Shown: positions 17,354 through 32,891 of the stretch, piece after piece
Numbering within the stretch: the stretch's first letter is position 1
Layout: the number at the start of each line of letters is the position of its first letter
Source: Nocardioides alkalitolerans DSM 16699
GTDB lineage: Bacteria > Actinomycetota > Actinomycetes > Propionibacteriales > Nocardioidaceae
Reading direction: 5' to 3'
DNA: 64,000 bases
Assembly (NCBI RefSeq): GCF_000426525.1
Contig: NZ_AUFN01000001.1
Coordinates: 1-64,000, forward strand
Program-made: the position numbers and the translations under genes
The notes under the pieces: generated by a model
Database searches by the model: none
What the model was told of the DNA's origin: nothing
What the model saw: the letters and a program-made list of their open reading frames with translations, nothing else

Positions 17354-18034
17354 GTGCTCACCCTCGTCACCCGCACCGCGCGTACGGCGGCCTCCGTCGC
17401 CGGCGGCGCCCTCGCCGGGGCCACCCGGGCCACCGCCGCGCTCCGGCCCACCGCCAAGCCGCTGCACCCCGACGGCGCCGTGCTCGAGGGACGGCTGCGG
17501 CGGCACGGCTCCGATCGGAGCACCGGCGTCGACCTGCTCGACCGCGCCGGCGAGGGCCTCGCCCTGGTCCGCGTCTCGCGGGCGGTCGGCCTCTCCGACC
17601 CGTGGCCGGACATCGCCGGGCTCGCGGTCCGCCTCACGCACGAGGGCCGGACCGGCGACCTGCTCTTCGCCACGACCGGCTGGCACGGTCCCACCCGAGC
17701 GCTGCTGCTCCCGCGCCGCCACATCGCCACGCGCCCGCTCACGACGCTGCTGCCCTACCGCACCCCGACCGGCCCCGTGGTGCTCGGCGCGCGCCCCGAC
17801 GGGCCCGCCGCCTGGGACCTCTCCTGGGCCCGTGGCATCGGCCCGTGGCACGCCTTCGGCCGCCTCGAGCTCGACGGGAACCCCGGCGACCCGGCCCGCG
17901 CGGACGGGGGCCCGGACGACGCCGACGTCGTCTTCGACCCGGTCCTGAACCAGCTGCCGGGGCTGGCGCAGTACCCCGTCGTCACCCGCCTGCGCCGCCC
18001 GTCGTACCGGGCGGCGCAGGACAGCCGCGACTGA
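17354..18034 (+). CDS. Protein distantly resembling the catalase core; function unknown
   Basis: The 226-residue protein starts at GTG 17354 behind a clear GGAGG. After an Ala-rich N-terminal helix it reads KPLHPDGAVLEGRL, LALVRVSRAVGLSDPWPDI, AGLAVRLTHEGRTGDLLFAT. This order resembles the heme-catalase core (F/L-HPKG..., R-x-S, and a DxRGFAxKF-like stretch), but the catalytic histidine region and heme-binding tyrosine are not visible. Homologues in actinobacteria are often called phosphodiesterase without support I can see. It is divergent from the YdiJ-like gene and convergent with the transhydrogenase gene. I assign no function. Confidence 0.8.
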   Translation: MLTLVTRTARTAASVAGGALAGATRATAALRPTAKPLHPDGAVLEGRLRRHGSDRSTGVDLLDRAGEGLALVRVSRAVGLSDPWPDIAGLAVRLTHEGRTGDLLFATTGWHGPTRALLLPRRHIATRPLTTLLPYRTPTGPVVLGARPDGPAAWDLSWARGIGPWHAFGRLELDGNPGDPARADGGPDDADVVFDPVLNQLPGLAQYPVVTRLRRPSYRAAQDSRD

Positions 18035-18035
18035 G

Positions 18036-18075
18036 CCCGCACCGGCCGCCCGGCACCGGTCGCCCGCACCGGCCG
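18036..18075. repeat. Short tandem repeat, three units
   Basis: Three copies of CCCGCACCGGCCG (13-14 bases, the middle one with an extra G and a C-to-T change) follow the stop codon of the catalase-like gene and end just before the 3' end of the transhydrogenase gene. With the following TCGGGCG the block can fold into small hairpins and may help terminate the two convergent transcripts. Confidence 0.6.
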
Positions 18076-18088
18076 TCGGGCGTTCAGC

Positions 18089-19417
18089 TCACCAGTGCTC
18101 CATGGACGCCGTCACGACGGCCGCGAGGTCGTCGGTGGTGACGTCGATCGGGGCGGTCGCGAGGAGCCGCTGCTGGGCCCAGGCGCCCTCGACCAGTCCG
18201 TCGACGTCGCCCGCGCCGTACCCGACCTCGGAGAGCCCGTTGGGGATGCCGATGTCGCGCATGAGCTGCGCGACGACGGCGGAGAGCCGGCCGGGGCCGT
18301 CGGGCTCGGCGACCGCACCGTGCGGGTCGAGCAGGCGGGCCGCGGCGAGGTGGCGCGTGGGCGACGCCTCGAACGTGAGCCGGAACGCCTCCGGCGCCGT
18401 GAGGGAGACCGCCATGCCGTGGGGCACCATCGCGGCGTCCTCGGGGTAGCCCTCGGGCCGGTAGTCGCGCACGCGGCCGGCGACCGGGTAGGCGCAGGCG
18501 TGCGGGATGTGCACGCCGGCGTTGCCGAAGCCGAGACCGGCGAACGTGGCCGCCATCGCCATCTGCTCGCGCACCCCGCGGGCCTCGTCGAGCGGGGTGC
18601 CCGCCCGCGCCGCCTCGACGGAGGCCCGGAACGAGCCCGCGAGCAGCGACATCGCCTTCTCGCTCCACACGTCGGAGATCGGGTTGGAGCCGCAGTAGGG
18701 CACGCGCTGCTCGGCGGCCTTGGCCGGGTAGTCGGCGTACCAGCGCGCGGTGTAGCTCTCGAGGGCGTGGCAGAGGATGTCCATGCCCGCGCTCGCCGTC
18801 ACCATGGCCGGCTGGGTGAAGGTGAGGTCGGGGTCGACGACCGCCAGCGTCGGCCGCAGCCGGGCGTGGCTGATGCCCGTCTTCACGTGGAGGTCCAGCA
18901 CGTCGAGCACGCAGATGGTGGTCGACTCCGCGCCGGTGCCCGTGGTGGTGGGCACGGCCACGAGGGGCAGCAGCGCGTGCTGGGGCGCCTGGGCGCGGCC
19001 CACGGGCGCGTTCACGTAGTCCATGAGGTCGCCCGGGTTGGTGACGAGCAGGTTCACGGCCTTCGCGGTGTCGATCGACGAGCCGCCGCCGACGGCCACG
19101 ATCGCGTCGAACGGACCCTCGGCCCGGCCGAACTCCACCGCCTCGATCATCGACGCGTCGGTGGGCTCGACCCGGGCGCGGTCGAACACCACGACCTCGG
19201 CCCCGGTCGCCCCGGTGATCTGCTCGGCGATGCGGGCGGGGTGGCCGGTGGCCGCGACCCCGGGGTCGGTCACCAGCAGCACGCGCTTCACGCCGTACGG
19301 CGCGAGGTCGTGCCCGATCTCGGCCGAGGCTCCCGGCCCGAGCTTGAGGCCGGGGGCCGCGTAGGTGAAGACCGTCTCCCGGTGCTCCGGGGCCTGCTGC
19401 GATGTGGGCTGCGTCAT
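18089..19417 (-). CDS. Hydroxyacid-oxoacid transhydrogenase, iron-containing ADH family
   Basis: The 442-residue protein is closest to human ADHFE1. That enzyme oxidises gamma-hydroxybutyrate to succinic semialdehyde while reducing 2-oxoglutarate to D-2-hydroxyglutarate, without free NAD. Visible family features are AVGGGSSIDTAKA (nucleotide loop), PTTTGTGAEST, and metal-ligand segments GMDILCHALESYTARWY, GNAGVHIPHACAYPVAG and VPHGMAVSL. The length is normal without a mitochondrial leader. Start ATG 19417 follows TACGTT with 7 bases between; a longer start at 19438 is less likely. It lies one gene away from the YdiJ-like dehydrogenase, which could reoxidise its product. Confidence 0.9.
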   Translation of the reverse strand: MTQPTSQQAPEHRETVFTYAAPGLKLGPGASAEIGHDLAPYGVKRVLLVTDPGVAATGHPARIAEQITGATGAEVVVFDRARVEPTDASMIEAVEFGRAEGPFDAIVAVGGGSSIDTAKAVNLLVTNPGDLMDYVNAPVGRAQAPQHALLPLVAVPTTTGTGAESTTICVLDVLDLHVKTGISHARLRPTLAVVDPDLTFTQPAMVTASAGMDILCHALESYTARWYADYPAKAAEQRVPYCGSNPISDVWSEKAMSLLAGSFRASVEAARAGTPLDEARGVREQMAMAATFAGLGFGNAGVHIPHACAYPVAGRVRDYRPEGYPEDAAMVPHGMAVSLTAPEAFRLTFEASPTRHLAAARLLDPHGAVAEPDGPGRLSAVVAQLMRDIGIPNGLSEVGYGAGDVDGLVEGAWAQQRLLATAPIDVTTDDLAAVVTASMEHW

Positions 19418-19439
19418 ACCGCTCAACGTAGCCCCCACC

Positions 19440-20342
19440 TCAGAGCCCGAGCGCGTACCGCACCGTCTCCCGGACGTCGACCTGCCCGTCGAGCACGTCG
19501 ACGACGGGCACCCAGGCCGCGGCGTCGGTGGTGCCGCCGACCTCGAGCACGCGGGGCTCGTCGGTGGTGAGGGGCCGCCCGGCGAACAGCAGGTGCACGC
19601 CGTGGAAGTCCTCCTCGCGCCCCGACGGCGCCGTGCCGACGAAGTGGGCGTCGTGCACGCCGAGCACGTTGCCGACCTCGATCTCGATGCCGGTCTCCTC
19701 CCGCACCTCGCGCGCGACCGCGGTCGCCGGCGCCTCGCCGTGCTCGAGCCCGCCCCCGGGGAGCGCCCACTGCCCGGGGTGGGGACCGCGCGCGGAGTTG
19801 CGGGTCAGCAGCACCTCGTCCGTGTCGGGACCCTCGGGGTCGTCGGGCCCGCCGCGGCGCACGACGGCGTACGCCGCCATCCGCTGCCGGCGCGGGGGCA
19901 GGCGGTCGGCCAGGGCCTCGAGTACCATCGGCACGACGGGCACGCGGCCGTCCAGCACCTCGGCCAGCGGCAGCCAGGCCGCCGCCATCGTGGAGCCGTC
20001 GACCTCGACGACGTGCGGCTCCGGGGAGTCGATCGGCACCCAGCCGTCGTAGACGATGCGGAGCGCGTGCGCGTCGACGCGACGGCCCTCCCGCCAGGCG
20101 CCAGGCAGGTGGGCGGAGTAGACCCGGGCCGAGTCGCCGACCTCGGCGTGCAGGCCGGTCTCCTCGTGCACCTCGCGCACCACGGCGTCGCGCGGGTCCT
20201 CGCCGTGGTCGAGCCCGCCGCCCGGCAGGGTCCACAGCTCGTCCTTCGTCACCCGGCCCGCGAGGCGGCTCAGCAGCACCTCGTGGCCCCGCACGATCAC
20301 CGCGTAGGCGGCGACGCGCTGGCGTCGGGGCAGAGCACTCAT
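19440..20342 (-). CDS. Tandem NUDIX hydrolase
   Basis: The 300-residue protein contains two complete NUDIX domains in a row. The first Nudix box is GGGLDHGEDPRDAVVREVHE followed by ETGL (about residues 42-65); the second is GGGLEHGEAPATAVAREVRE followed by ETGI (about 195-218). Both keep the G-x5-E-x7-REUXEE-x2-GU pattern needed for Mg2+ and diphosphate cleavage, so both may be active. Repeated phrases such as AAAWLPLAEVLDGRVPV and AAAWVPVVDVLDGQVDV show an internal duplication. Start ATG 20342 has TAGGTT 7 bases upstream. It is divergent from a membrane acyltransferase. Confidence 0.93.
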   Translation of the reverse strand: MSALPRRQRVAAYAVIVRGHEVLLSRLAGRVTKDELWTLPGGGLDHGEDPRDAVVREVHEETGLHAEVGDSARVYSAHLPGAWREGRRVDAHALRIVYDGWVPIDSPEPHVVEVDGSTMAAAWLPLAEVLDGRVPVVPMVLEALADRLPPRRQRMAAYAVVRRGGPDDPEGPDTDEVLLTRNSARGPHPGQWALPGGGLEHGEAPATAVAREVREETGIEIEVGNVLGVHDAHFVGTAPSGREEDFHGVHLLFAGRPLTTDEPRVLEVGGTTDAAAWVPVVDVLDGQVDVRETVRYALGL

Positions 20343-20347
20343 GAGGC

Positions 20348-20412
20348 CCAACCTAACGTCTGGGACTCCTGGGACCGCCGCTTGGACACTCCTGGGAGCC
20401 CTTCGTTACGTT
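20348..20412. promoter_or_regulatory. Divergent leaderless promoter region
   Basis: Two -10-like boxes face outward: TAGGTT (minus strand, 20350-20355) with 7 bases to the NUDIX ATG, and TACGTT (plus strand, 20407-20412) with 6 bases to the acyltransferase ATG. CCAACCTAACG and CGTTACGTTGG form an 11-base inverted repeat with one mismatch, which could be a shared operator or simply the mirrored promoters. ACTCCTGGGA occurs twice between them. Confidence 0.6.
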
Positions 20413-20418
20413 GGCGAG

Positions 20419-21507
20419 ATGTCTAGACCACGGGACCCCTGGCTCGACAACGCCAAGATGCTGCTCATCACGTCCGTCGTGGTGGGCCACATGATCGCGG
20501 CCCTGACGGCCCCCGAGCCCCTGCGCCAGCACCTCTACGACGCGCTCTACGTCGTGCACATGCCGGCGTTCGTGCTCGTGTCGGGCTACCTCTCGCGGTC
20601 GTTCTCCTGGACCCGTCGCCACCTCGTGGCGCTCGCCACCACGGTCCTGCTGCCCTACGCGGTCTTCACGATGCTGCTGCGCTGGCAGTACGAGGCGCAC
20701 GTCGGCGAGGCGCCGCCGCACCAGGTGTTCGTCGAGCCGTTCTGGGCGATGTGGTTCCTGCTCGCGCTGGCGGTGTGGCGGCTCGCGACGCCCGTGCTGC
20801 GCGCGCACCCCGTGGCGGTGCCGCTCTCCGTGCTGGTGGCGCTCGTCGCGCCGATGACCACGTTCACCTACCTCGACTTCGACCGGGTCCTGCAGTTCCT
20901 CCCGTTCTTCGTCGTCGGCCTCCACGCCCGCCGCGAGTGGCTGGAGACGCTGCGCCACCCGCTGGTGCGGGTCGCGGCCGTCGGCGTGCTCGTCGTGCTC
21001 TGGCGCGCCACGGCCGACCTTGAGTCGTGGGCGGGCACCTCGTGGCTCTTCAACGCCGACGGCTACGAGCTGCTCGGCGCGACCGGGTTCGGCGACGGCG
21101 TGCAGACCAAGCTGGCGCTGCTCGCGCTCTCGTTCGTGGGCGCCCTGGCCGTCCTGTCCCTGGTGCCCGCCACGGGCGGCTGGTTCACGACCCTCGGCGC
21201 GCAGACGATGACCGTCTACCTGGCGCACACCGTCGTGGTCCAGGCCCTCCAGTACGACGACGCGTTCGCCTCCGTCACGGACCCCCACGCCCAGGTGCTG
21301 CTCGCGGTCGTCCTCGGGGTCGCGCTCTCGCTCGTGCTGGCCAGCGCCCCGGTGGTCCGCGCACTGCGGTGGGTCACCGACCCCGTGGCCGCGGTCAAGG
21401 ACCTGCGGGCCCCTGCTCCTGCTCCGGCTCCGGCTCCTGGGGACCCCACGTCGGACGCACCGCGCTCCGCGGCACCACGTCGAGCTCGCGAGACTGCCGA
21501 CGCGTGA
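20419..21507 (+). CDS. Acyltransferase 3-family membrane protein
   Basis: The 362-residue protein has about ten membrane helices and the family's opening WLDNAKMLLITSVVVGHMI (catalytic-type histidine in VVGHM), LYVVHMPAFVLVSGYLSRSF, and FVEPFWAMWFLLALAVWRL. Members acylate cell-surface polysaccharides or lipids; fucose-4-O-acetylase-like enzymes share this pattern. The target is not known. The C-terminal tail is an Ala-Pro repeat encoded by alternating GCTCCT and GCTCCG units at about 21413-21440. The final 113 bases overlap the 3' end of the opposite PlsC gene. ATG 20419 has a TACGTT box 6 bases upstream and is probably leaderless. Confidence 0.85.
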   Translation: MSRPRDPWLDNAKMLLITSVVVGHMIAALTAPEPLRQHLYDALYVVHMPAFVLVSGYLSRSFSWTRRHLVALATTVLLPYAVFTMLLRWQYEAHVGEAPPHQVFVEPFWAMWFLLALAVWRLATPVLRAHPVAVPLSVLVALVAPMTTFTYLDFDRVLQFLPFFVVGLHARREWLETLRHPLVRVAAVGVLVVLWRATADLESWAGTSWLFNADGYELLGATGFGDGVQTKLALLALSFVGALAVLSLVPATGGWFTTLGAQTMTVYLAHTVVVQALQYDDAFASVTDPHAQVLLAVVLGVALSLVLASAPVVRALRWVTDPVAAVKDLRAPAPAPAPAPGDPTSDAPRSAAPRRARETADA

Positions 21508-22312
21508 GGGCGTGCCCGCCCAGGTGGGCGGGGTGCCAGGGCGCGACCTCGCCCGGCCGGGGCTGGTGGTGCGGCTCGCGCTGCAGCGTCTCGAGGGCGA
21601 CGGTCATCCGCTCCCCCAGGTCCCGGGTCGTCGTCACGAGGTCGGCGTCGGGCGGCACGTGGAACGCCGCCTCCAGGCGTACGTCGACCCGCCGCCCGTG
21701 CCAGCGCAGCTCGGGTGCCGGCTCCGTGCCCCAGGGGGTGCGGCCCACCGTCCAGAGGCGCTGGGCGCCCCACATCGCCCCCGGCACGATCGGCGCGCCG
21801 GTCTCGCGCGCCAGGGCCGCGGCACCGCGCATGAGCGAGCGCACCGTGTAGGAGTACGAGATTCCCGCCTCGGGGAACAGGCCGATCACCTCGCCGTCCT
21901 CGAGCAGCCGCCGGGTGCGCAGGTACGCCGCCGCCGGGGCGTCCCGGTCGACGGGCACGTGGCCCATCGCGTCGAGCACGCGTGCCGCGGGTGTGTGCCA
22001 GATCGGCTCGCGACACAGGAAGCGGGGGTAGCGACCGCGCTCGACCGCCGGCACGCCGAGGAAGAGGAAGTCCAGGTACGACGCGTGGTTCGCCACCAGG
22101 ATCGCCGGGCCGCTCGTCGGCACGTGCTCGGCGCCGGTGGTGCGGACGTCGAGCCGCAGCGCCCGGAAGGCCGCGCGGGAGGAGCGGACCACCGCGCGGT
22201 ACGTCCGGTCGCGGGAACCGGGTCGGGGGCTGCGGGGACTGCGGGGCACGGAGGTCCTTCGGCGGCGTCGGCCCCGCGGATCGGTGCGGGGTGGGTCGTC
22301 GAGGCGGGCCAC
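21395..22312 (-). CDS. 1-acyl-sn-glycerol-3-phosphate acyltransferase-like (PlsC)
   Basis: The 305-residue protein carries the acyltransferase motifs in order: NHASYLD (the H-x4-D catalytic pair, about residues 76-82), RFLCREPIW, LFPEAGISYSYTVR (the FPEGxRS-type glycerophosphate-binding block) and IVPGAMWG. It would acylate lysophosphatidate or a related acceptor at the membrane. The GTG at 22312 gives an Arg/Pro-rich 35-residue N-terminus that may be dispensable. The C-terminal 38 codons overlap the 3' end of the convergent membrane acyltransferase. A hydrophilic C-terminal extension after residue 255 is unusual in length. Confidence 0.88.
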   Translation of the reverse strand: MARLDDPPRTDPRGRRRRRTSVPRSPRSPRPGSRDRTYRAVVRSSRAAFRALRLDVRTTGAEHVPTSGPAILVANHASYLDFLFLGVPAVERGRYPRFLCREPIWHTPAARVLDAMGHVPVDRDAPAAAYLRTRRLLEDGEVIGLFPEAGISYSYTVRSLMRGAAALARETGAPIVPGAMWGAQRLWTVGRTPWGTEPAPELRWHGRRVDVRLEAAFHVPPDADLVTTTRDLGERMTVALETLQREPHHQPRPGEVAPWHPAHLGGHALTRRQSRELDVVPRSAVRPTWGPQEPEPEQEQGPAGP

Positions 22313-22385
22313 GGGCAGGCACGCGCGCAGGGAGCGTAACCGCCGCGGACGGCACCGGGCCCGGGCGGATCCGCGTGGGCGTGCG

Positions 22386-23660
22386 TCAGGCGAAGGGGGG
22401 ACGGGCGTCCCGGGCCGCGGACACGCGCCCCGCGCGGCGCCACACCCGGGCGGCGACGTCGCGGTCGGCGTCGTCGACGAGGTTGCCCATCCACCGCAGC
22501 GCCAGCGTCATCGCGAAGCGCGAGCGCATCCCGACCGGGCCGAGCGCGGGGAGGAGTCCGGGAACCGTGACCAGGCCGGCGAGGCGGCGGGCCACGGAGA
22601 AGGCCTCGCCGTAGTGGTCGACGAGCACCCGGCGCCAGGAGTCGGTGAGGTCGGACCGGCTGCCGGCGGCGAGGAGGTCGGCCACCATGCGCCCGGTCTC
22701 GAGCCCGTAGTCGATGCCCTCGCCGTTGAGCGGGTTCACGCAGGCCGCGGCGTCGCCGATGAGCGCCCAGTTCGGACCGGCCACGTTGCTCACCGCCCCA
22801 CCCATCGGCAGGAGCGCGGAGGTCGACGCGCGCAGGTCGCCGTCGAGGGCGAACTCCGCACGCCGCTCGTCGGTGTAGAGCGACATCAGCGGACGGATCG
22901 AGACGTTCGCGGGCCGCTTCGCCGTCGCCAGGGTGCCGACGCCGATGTTCACCTGGCCGCCGCCGAGCGGGAAGATCCAGCCGTAGCCCGAGAGGACCTC
23001 GTCCTCGGGCCCGCGCAGCTCGAGGTGCGAGCTGATCCACGGGTCGTCGGAGCGGGTCGAGTCGATGTAGGCCCGGCCGGCCACGCCGTACACGGTGTCG
23101 CGGTGCCACTCGCGCCCCAGCACCTTGCCGAGCGGGGAGCGGACGCCGTCGGCCACCACGAGGCGCCGGCAGCGGATCTCGACGCGCTCCTTCTCGCCGG
23201 ACTCCCCCGTGCGCTCGAGCACCACGGCGGTGACGGGGCCCTGCTGGCCGCCACGACGTCGTACGTCGACCGCCCGCAGTCCGTCGACCGCCGTCGCACC
23301 GGCCTTGATCGCGGTGGTGCGGAGGTGGTCGTCGAGCTCGGTGCGTGCGACCGCGGAGCCCCAGTTCGGGAGGCTGCCGCCCGGCCAGGGCAGCAGCAGC
23401 GTCTGGCCGAAGCCGTGGGCCCGCAGGCCGAGGTTGACGGTGTGCTCGCGCAGCCAGTCCTCGAGACCCAGGCGGGACAGCTCGTGGACGGCACGCGGCG
23501 TCAGGCCGTCGCCGCAGGTCTTGTCACGGGGGAAGGTGGCGGCGTCGACGAGCACCACGTCGAGCCCGTGCCGGGCGGCCCACGCCGCCGCCGACGAACC
23601 GGCGGGGCCGGCACCGACCACGAGGACGTCGGTCTCCTCCGGAACGCCTGCCACAGCCAC
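22386..23660 (-). CDS. Geranylgeranyl reductase-family flavoprotein
   Basis: The 424-residue FAD protein opens with the Rossmann motif VLVVGAGPAGSSAAAWAARHG, followed by FPRDKTCGDGLTPRAV (the family's cysteine-containing PxxKxCGxG block), and the second FAD site WALIGDAAACVNPLNGEGIDYGLETGR. Such enzymes saturate isoprenoid double bonds; mycobacterial MenJ reduces the menaquinone side chain and is a plausible counterpart. Start GTG 23660 lies behind GGGAGGA with good spacing; the longer frame to 23699 would run into the intergenic repeat. The gene lies downstream of rpoC on the same strand, separated by the rpoC terminator and a family A repeat. Confidence 0.9.
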   Translation of the reverse strand: MAVAGVPEETDVLVVGAGPAGSSAAAWAARHGLDVVLVDAATFPRDKTCGDGLTPRAVHELSRLGLEDWLREHTVNLGLRAHGFGQTLLLPWPGGSLPNWGSAVARTELDDHLRTTAIKAGATAVDGLRAVDVRRRGGQQGPVTAVVLERTGESGEKERVEIRCRRLVVADGVRSPLGKVLGREWHRDTVYGVAGRAYIDSTRSDDPWISSHLELRGPEDEVLSGYGWIFPLGGGQVNIGVGTLATAKRPANVSIRPLMSLYTDERRAEFALDGDLRASTSALLPMGGAVSNVAGPNWALIGDAAACVNPLNGEGIDYGLETGRMVADLLAAGSRSDLTDSWRRVLVDHYGEAFSVARRLAGLVTVPGLLPALGPVGMRSRFAMTLALRWMGNLVDDADRDVAARVWRRAGRVSAARDARPPFA

Positions 23661-23688
23661 CCGGTCATCCTCCCACGCGAGCCCAGCC

Positions 23689-23782
23689 GCCGGTTTCACC
23701 GGCTAGCCGGTGACAGTGGCACCTGGCGCACGAAGGTTCGCGCGCCAGGTGCCGGGTTCGTGACCTAGCCGGTGAAACCGGC
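23689..23782. repeat. Family A intergenic palindromic element, copy 1
   Basis: This 94-base element has perfect 18-base outer arms (GCCGGTTTCACCGGCTAG and its complement). An inner stem, CACCTGGCGC with GCGCCAGGTG, encloses ACGAAGGTTCGC. The left arm also belongs to the self-complementary TCACCGGCTAGCCGGTGA. A second copy, about 92% identical, lies at 39768-39861. It sits just upstream of the geranylgeranyl reductase-like gene and past the 3' end of rpoC. Confidence 0.88.
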
Positions 23783-23813
23783 ACCCCCACGCCGACCCAC
23801 CCCCGACAACGAC

Positions 23814-23848
23814 ACCGGCCCGCCCCCGCAGAGCGGGGACGGGCCGGT
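23814..23848 (-). terminator. Terminator of the rpoB-rpoC transcription unit
   Basis: A GC-rich hairpin (ACCGGCCCG and CCCC paired with GGGG and CGGGCCGGT, loop GCAGAG) lies 17 bases past the rpoC stop. There is no U run, as is common for terminators of this phylum. Confidence 0.75.
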
Positions 23849-23864
23849 GGGGTCGGACGGTGAC

Positions 23865-27764
<3,900 letters not shown>

Positions 27765-27813
27765 GATGGCTGATTCCTTCGTTAGTTCTGTGCAATCAAG
27801 ACTTGACCGAGGG

Positions 27814-27850
27814 CGGGCAGCCCGCCGCCGCTGGGGCGGCGGGCTGCCCG
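27814..27850 (-). terminator. Strong hairpin between rpoB and rpoC
   Basis: Perfect 16-base arms (CGGGCAGCCCGCCGCC and its complement) flank a 5-base loop, beginning 6 bases past the rpoB stop. It looks like an intrinsic terminator without a clear U tract (the tail reads CCCTCGGTCAAGTC). Because rpoC must be transcribed, it is better read as an attenuator, a pause site or an mRNA-stabilising element. Confidence 0.7.
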
Positions 27851-27855
27851 GTCAC

Positions 27856-31362
<3,507 letters not shown>

Positions 31363-31463
31363 GACCATTCCTTCGGAGAAGTTCGCTGAAGGGGTGGCGC
31401 CGGCTGACCACTCGATCAACCACCGGGCAGGCGATGAGCATTTGAGAGCAGGCGCAAAGCGCT

Positions 31464-31492
31464 AACATACAGTCTTGGTCAACCGCGCGCAA
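31464..31492 (-). promoter_or_regulatory. Candidate rpoB promoter
   Basis: On the minus strand TTGCGC (31487-31492), a 17-base spacer and TATGTT (31464-31469) form a sigma-70-like promoter. The predicted transcript start near 31457 leaves a leader of about 95 bases before the rpoB TTG. The rest of the 303-base gap to the upstream ATPase gene shows nothing else that I can name. Confidence 0.55.
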
Positions 31493-31665
31493 GGCAGGAC
31501 CGTGTGACCGGAGGAGACCTCTCGTTGCCGAGGATCATGGCCCCGGGTGCGGCCGGTCGTCAAGCGCGGGGCCCGCACCATGGGGACGAGCACGCAGGGC
31601 GCCGGCGTCGCCGTACCGGGCGGTCCGACGGTCTCCCGCGGGCCCGACCCCGGTGCGGTCCAGGC

Positions 31666-32622
31666 TCAGGGCGACGAGGCCACCGAGGCGAACTGGCCCT
31701 CGAACGACCCTGGAGGCGGGGTCACCCCGTGCTCGCGGCACCAGCCGCCGGGCTCGCGCTGGCTGCGGCGCGGGATGCCGTTCGACGGGTCGAGCTGGAG
31801 CGGGATCGGCGGCAGGGGCGGCAGCTCCTGGCCCTCCTCGGCGGCGAGGTCGCCCGCGTCCTTCTCCTCGCTCATGCCGATCGGCCCGATGCGCTGCGCG
31901 TTGAGGAACTGCCGCACGACCGGCTCCTCCGAGCTGAGCAGCATCTCGCGGGGGCCGAACATCGCCAGGTGCTTGTGGTAGAGCAGGCCGATGTTGTCGG
32001 GCACGGTGCGGGCCGTGTTGATGTCGTGGGTGACGATGAGGAACGTCGCGTCGATCTGGGCGTTGAGGTCGACGATCAGCTGGTTGAGGAACGCGGTGCG
32101 CACGGGGTCGAGACCCGAGTCGGGCTCGTCGAAGAGCACGATCTCGGGGTCGAGCACGAGGGCGCGGGCGAGGCCGGCGCGCTTGCGCATGCCGCCGGAG
32201 ATCTCGCCGGGCAGCTTGTCCTCGGCGCCGACGAGGCCCACGAGGTCCATCTTCTCCATGACGATGTTGCGGATGTCGGACTCCGACTTGCGCGTGTGCT
32301 CGCGCAGCGGGAACGCCACGTTGTCGTAGAGGTTCATCGAGCCGAACATGGCGCCGTCCTGGAACAGCACGCCGAAGAGCTTGCGGATCTCGTAGAGGTC
32401 CTTCTCGGAGCACGTCGCGATGTCGGTGCCCTCGATGACGATGGAGCCCTTGTCGGGCTTCAGGAGCCCGATGAGCGCCTTGAGGAAGACCGACTTGCCC
32501 GTGCCGGAGGGACCGAGCATCACGCAGATCTCGCCGGCGGGCACGGTCAGCGACACGTCGCGCCAGATGACCTGCTTGCCGAACGACTTCGTCAGGTCGT
32601 CGACCTGGATCTCCACTCCCAT
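31666..32622 (-). CDS. Mce/Mla-type ABC transporter ATPase
   Basis: The 318-residue protein is an ATPase of the MlaF/MceG (Mkl) group that energises import or trafficking of lipids by Mce complexes. Visible are Walker A GPSGTGKS (37-44), the family's VLFQDGAMFGSMNLYDNVAFPL, signature ISGGMRKRAGLARAL, Walker B IVLFDEPDSGLDP and H-loop IVTHDINTA. The C-terminal extension of about 80 residues (EEGQELPPLPPIPLQL onward) is typical of MceG. No Mce permease or Mce proteins are encoded in the window, so it presumably serves complexes encoded elsewhere. In mycobacteria mkl also lies close to the rplJ-rplL and rpoB genes. Confidence 0.92.
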   Translation of the reverse strand: MGVEIQVDDLTKSFGKQVIWRDVSLTVPAGEICVMLGPSGTGKSVFLKALIGLLKPDKGSIVIEGTDIATCSEKDLYEIRKLFGVLFQDGAMFGSMNLYDNVAFPLREHTRKSESDIRNIVMEKMDLVGLVGAEDKLPGEISGGMRKRAGLARALVLDPEIVLFDEPDSGLDPVRTAFLNQLIVDLNAQIDATFLIVTHDINTARTVPDNIGLLYHKHLAMFGPREMLLSSEEPVVRQFLNAQRIGPIGMSEEKDAGDLAAEEGQELPPLPPIPLQLDPSNGIPRRSQREPGGWCREHGVTPPPGSFEGQFASVASSP

Positions 32623-32800
32623 GCGCGCCTCTTCCTCACGTGCTGCATCCGGCCACGGAGCCCACGCGACAGTGCGGGGCGGCCCACCTGGGTGGACAAC
32701 TGTTGACTGGCCGCGATGTTACGCGGATCACCTCGCACGGTCGAGGCGGCGCCCACGCGTCGGTCCCCCGCCGATCGAGGTGCACGGCCCGGAGACGCCA

Positions 32801-32834
32801 GCAGGGGCGGCCACCCGGAGGTGGCCGCCCCTGC
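32801..32834 (-). terminator. Terminator after rplL
   Basis: A perfect hairpin with 14-base arms (GCAGGGGCGGCCAC and its complement) and a 6-base loop lies 57 bases downstream of the rplL stop. The bases just beyond it (minus strand TGGCGTCTCCGGGC) are shared with the rplA terminator. Confidence 0.85.
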
Positions 32835-32891
32835 GGCGTACGACGGCAGGCGCGAGGCCTGGACGTCGTGGTGTCTCTCAGAGACCAGAGG

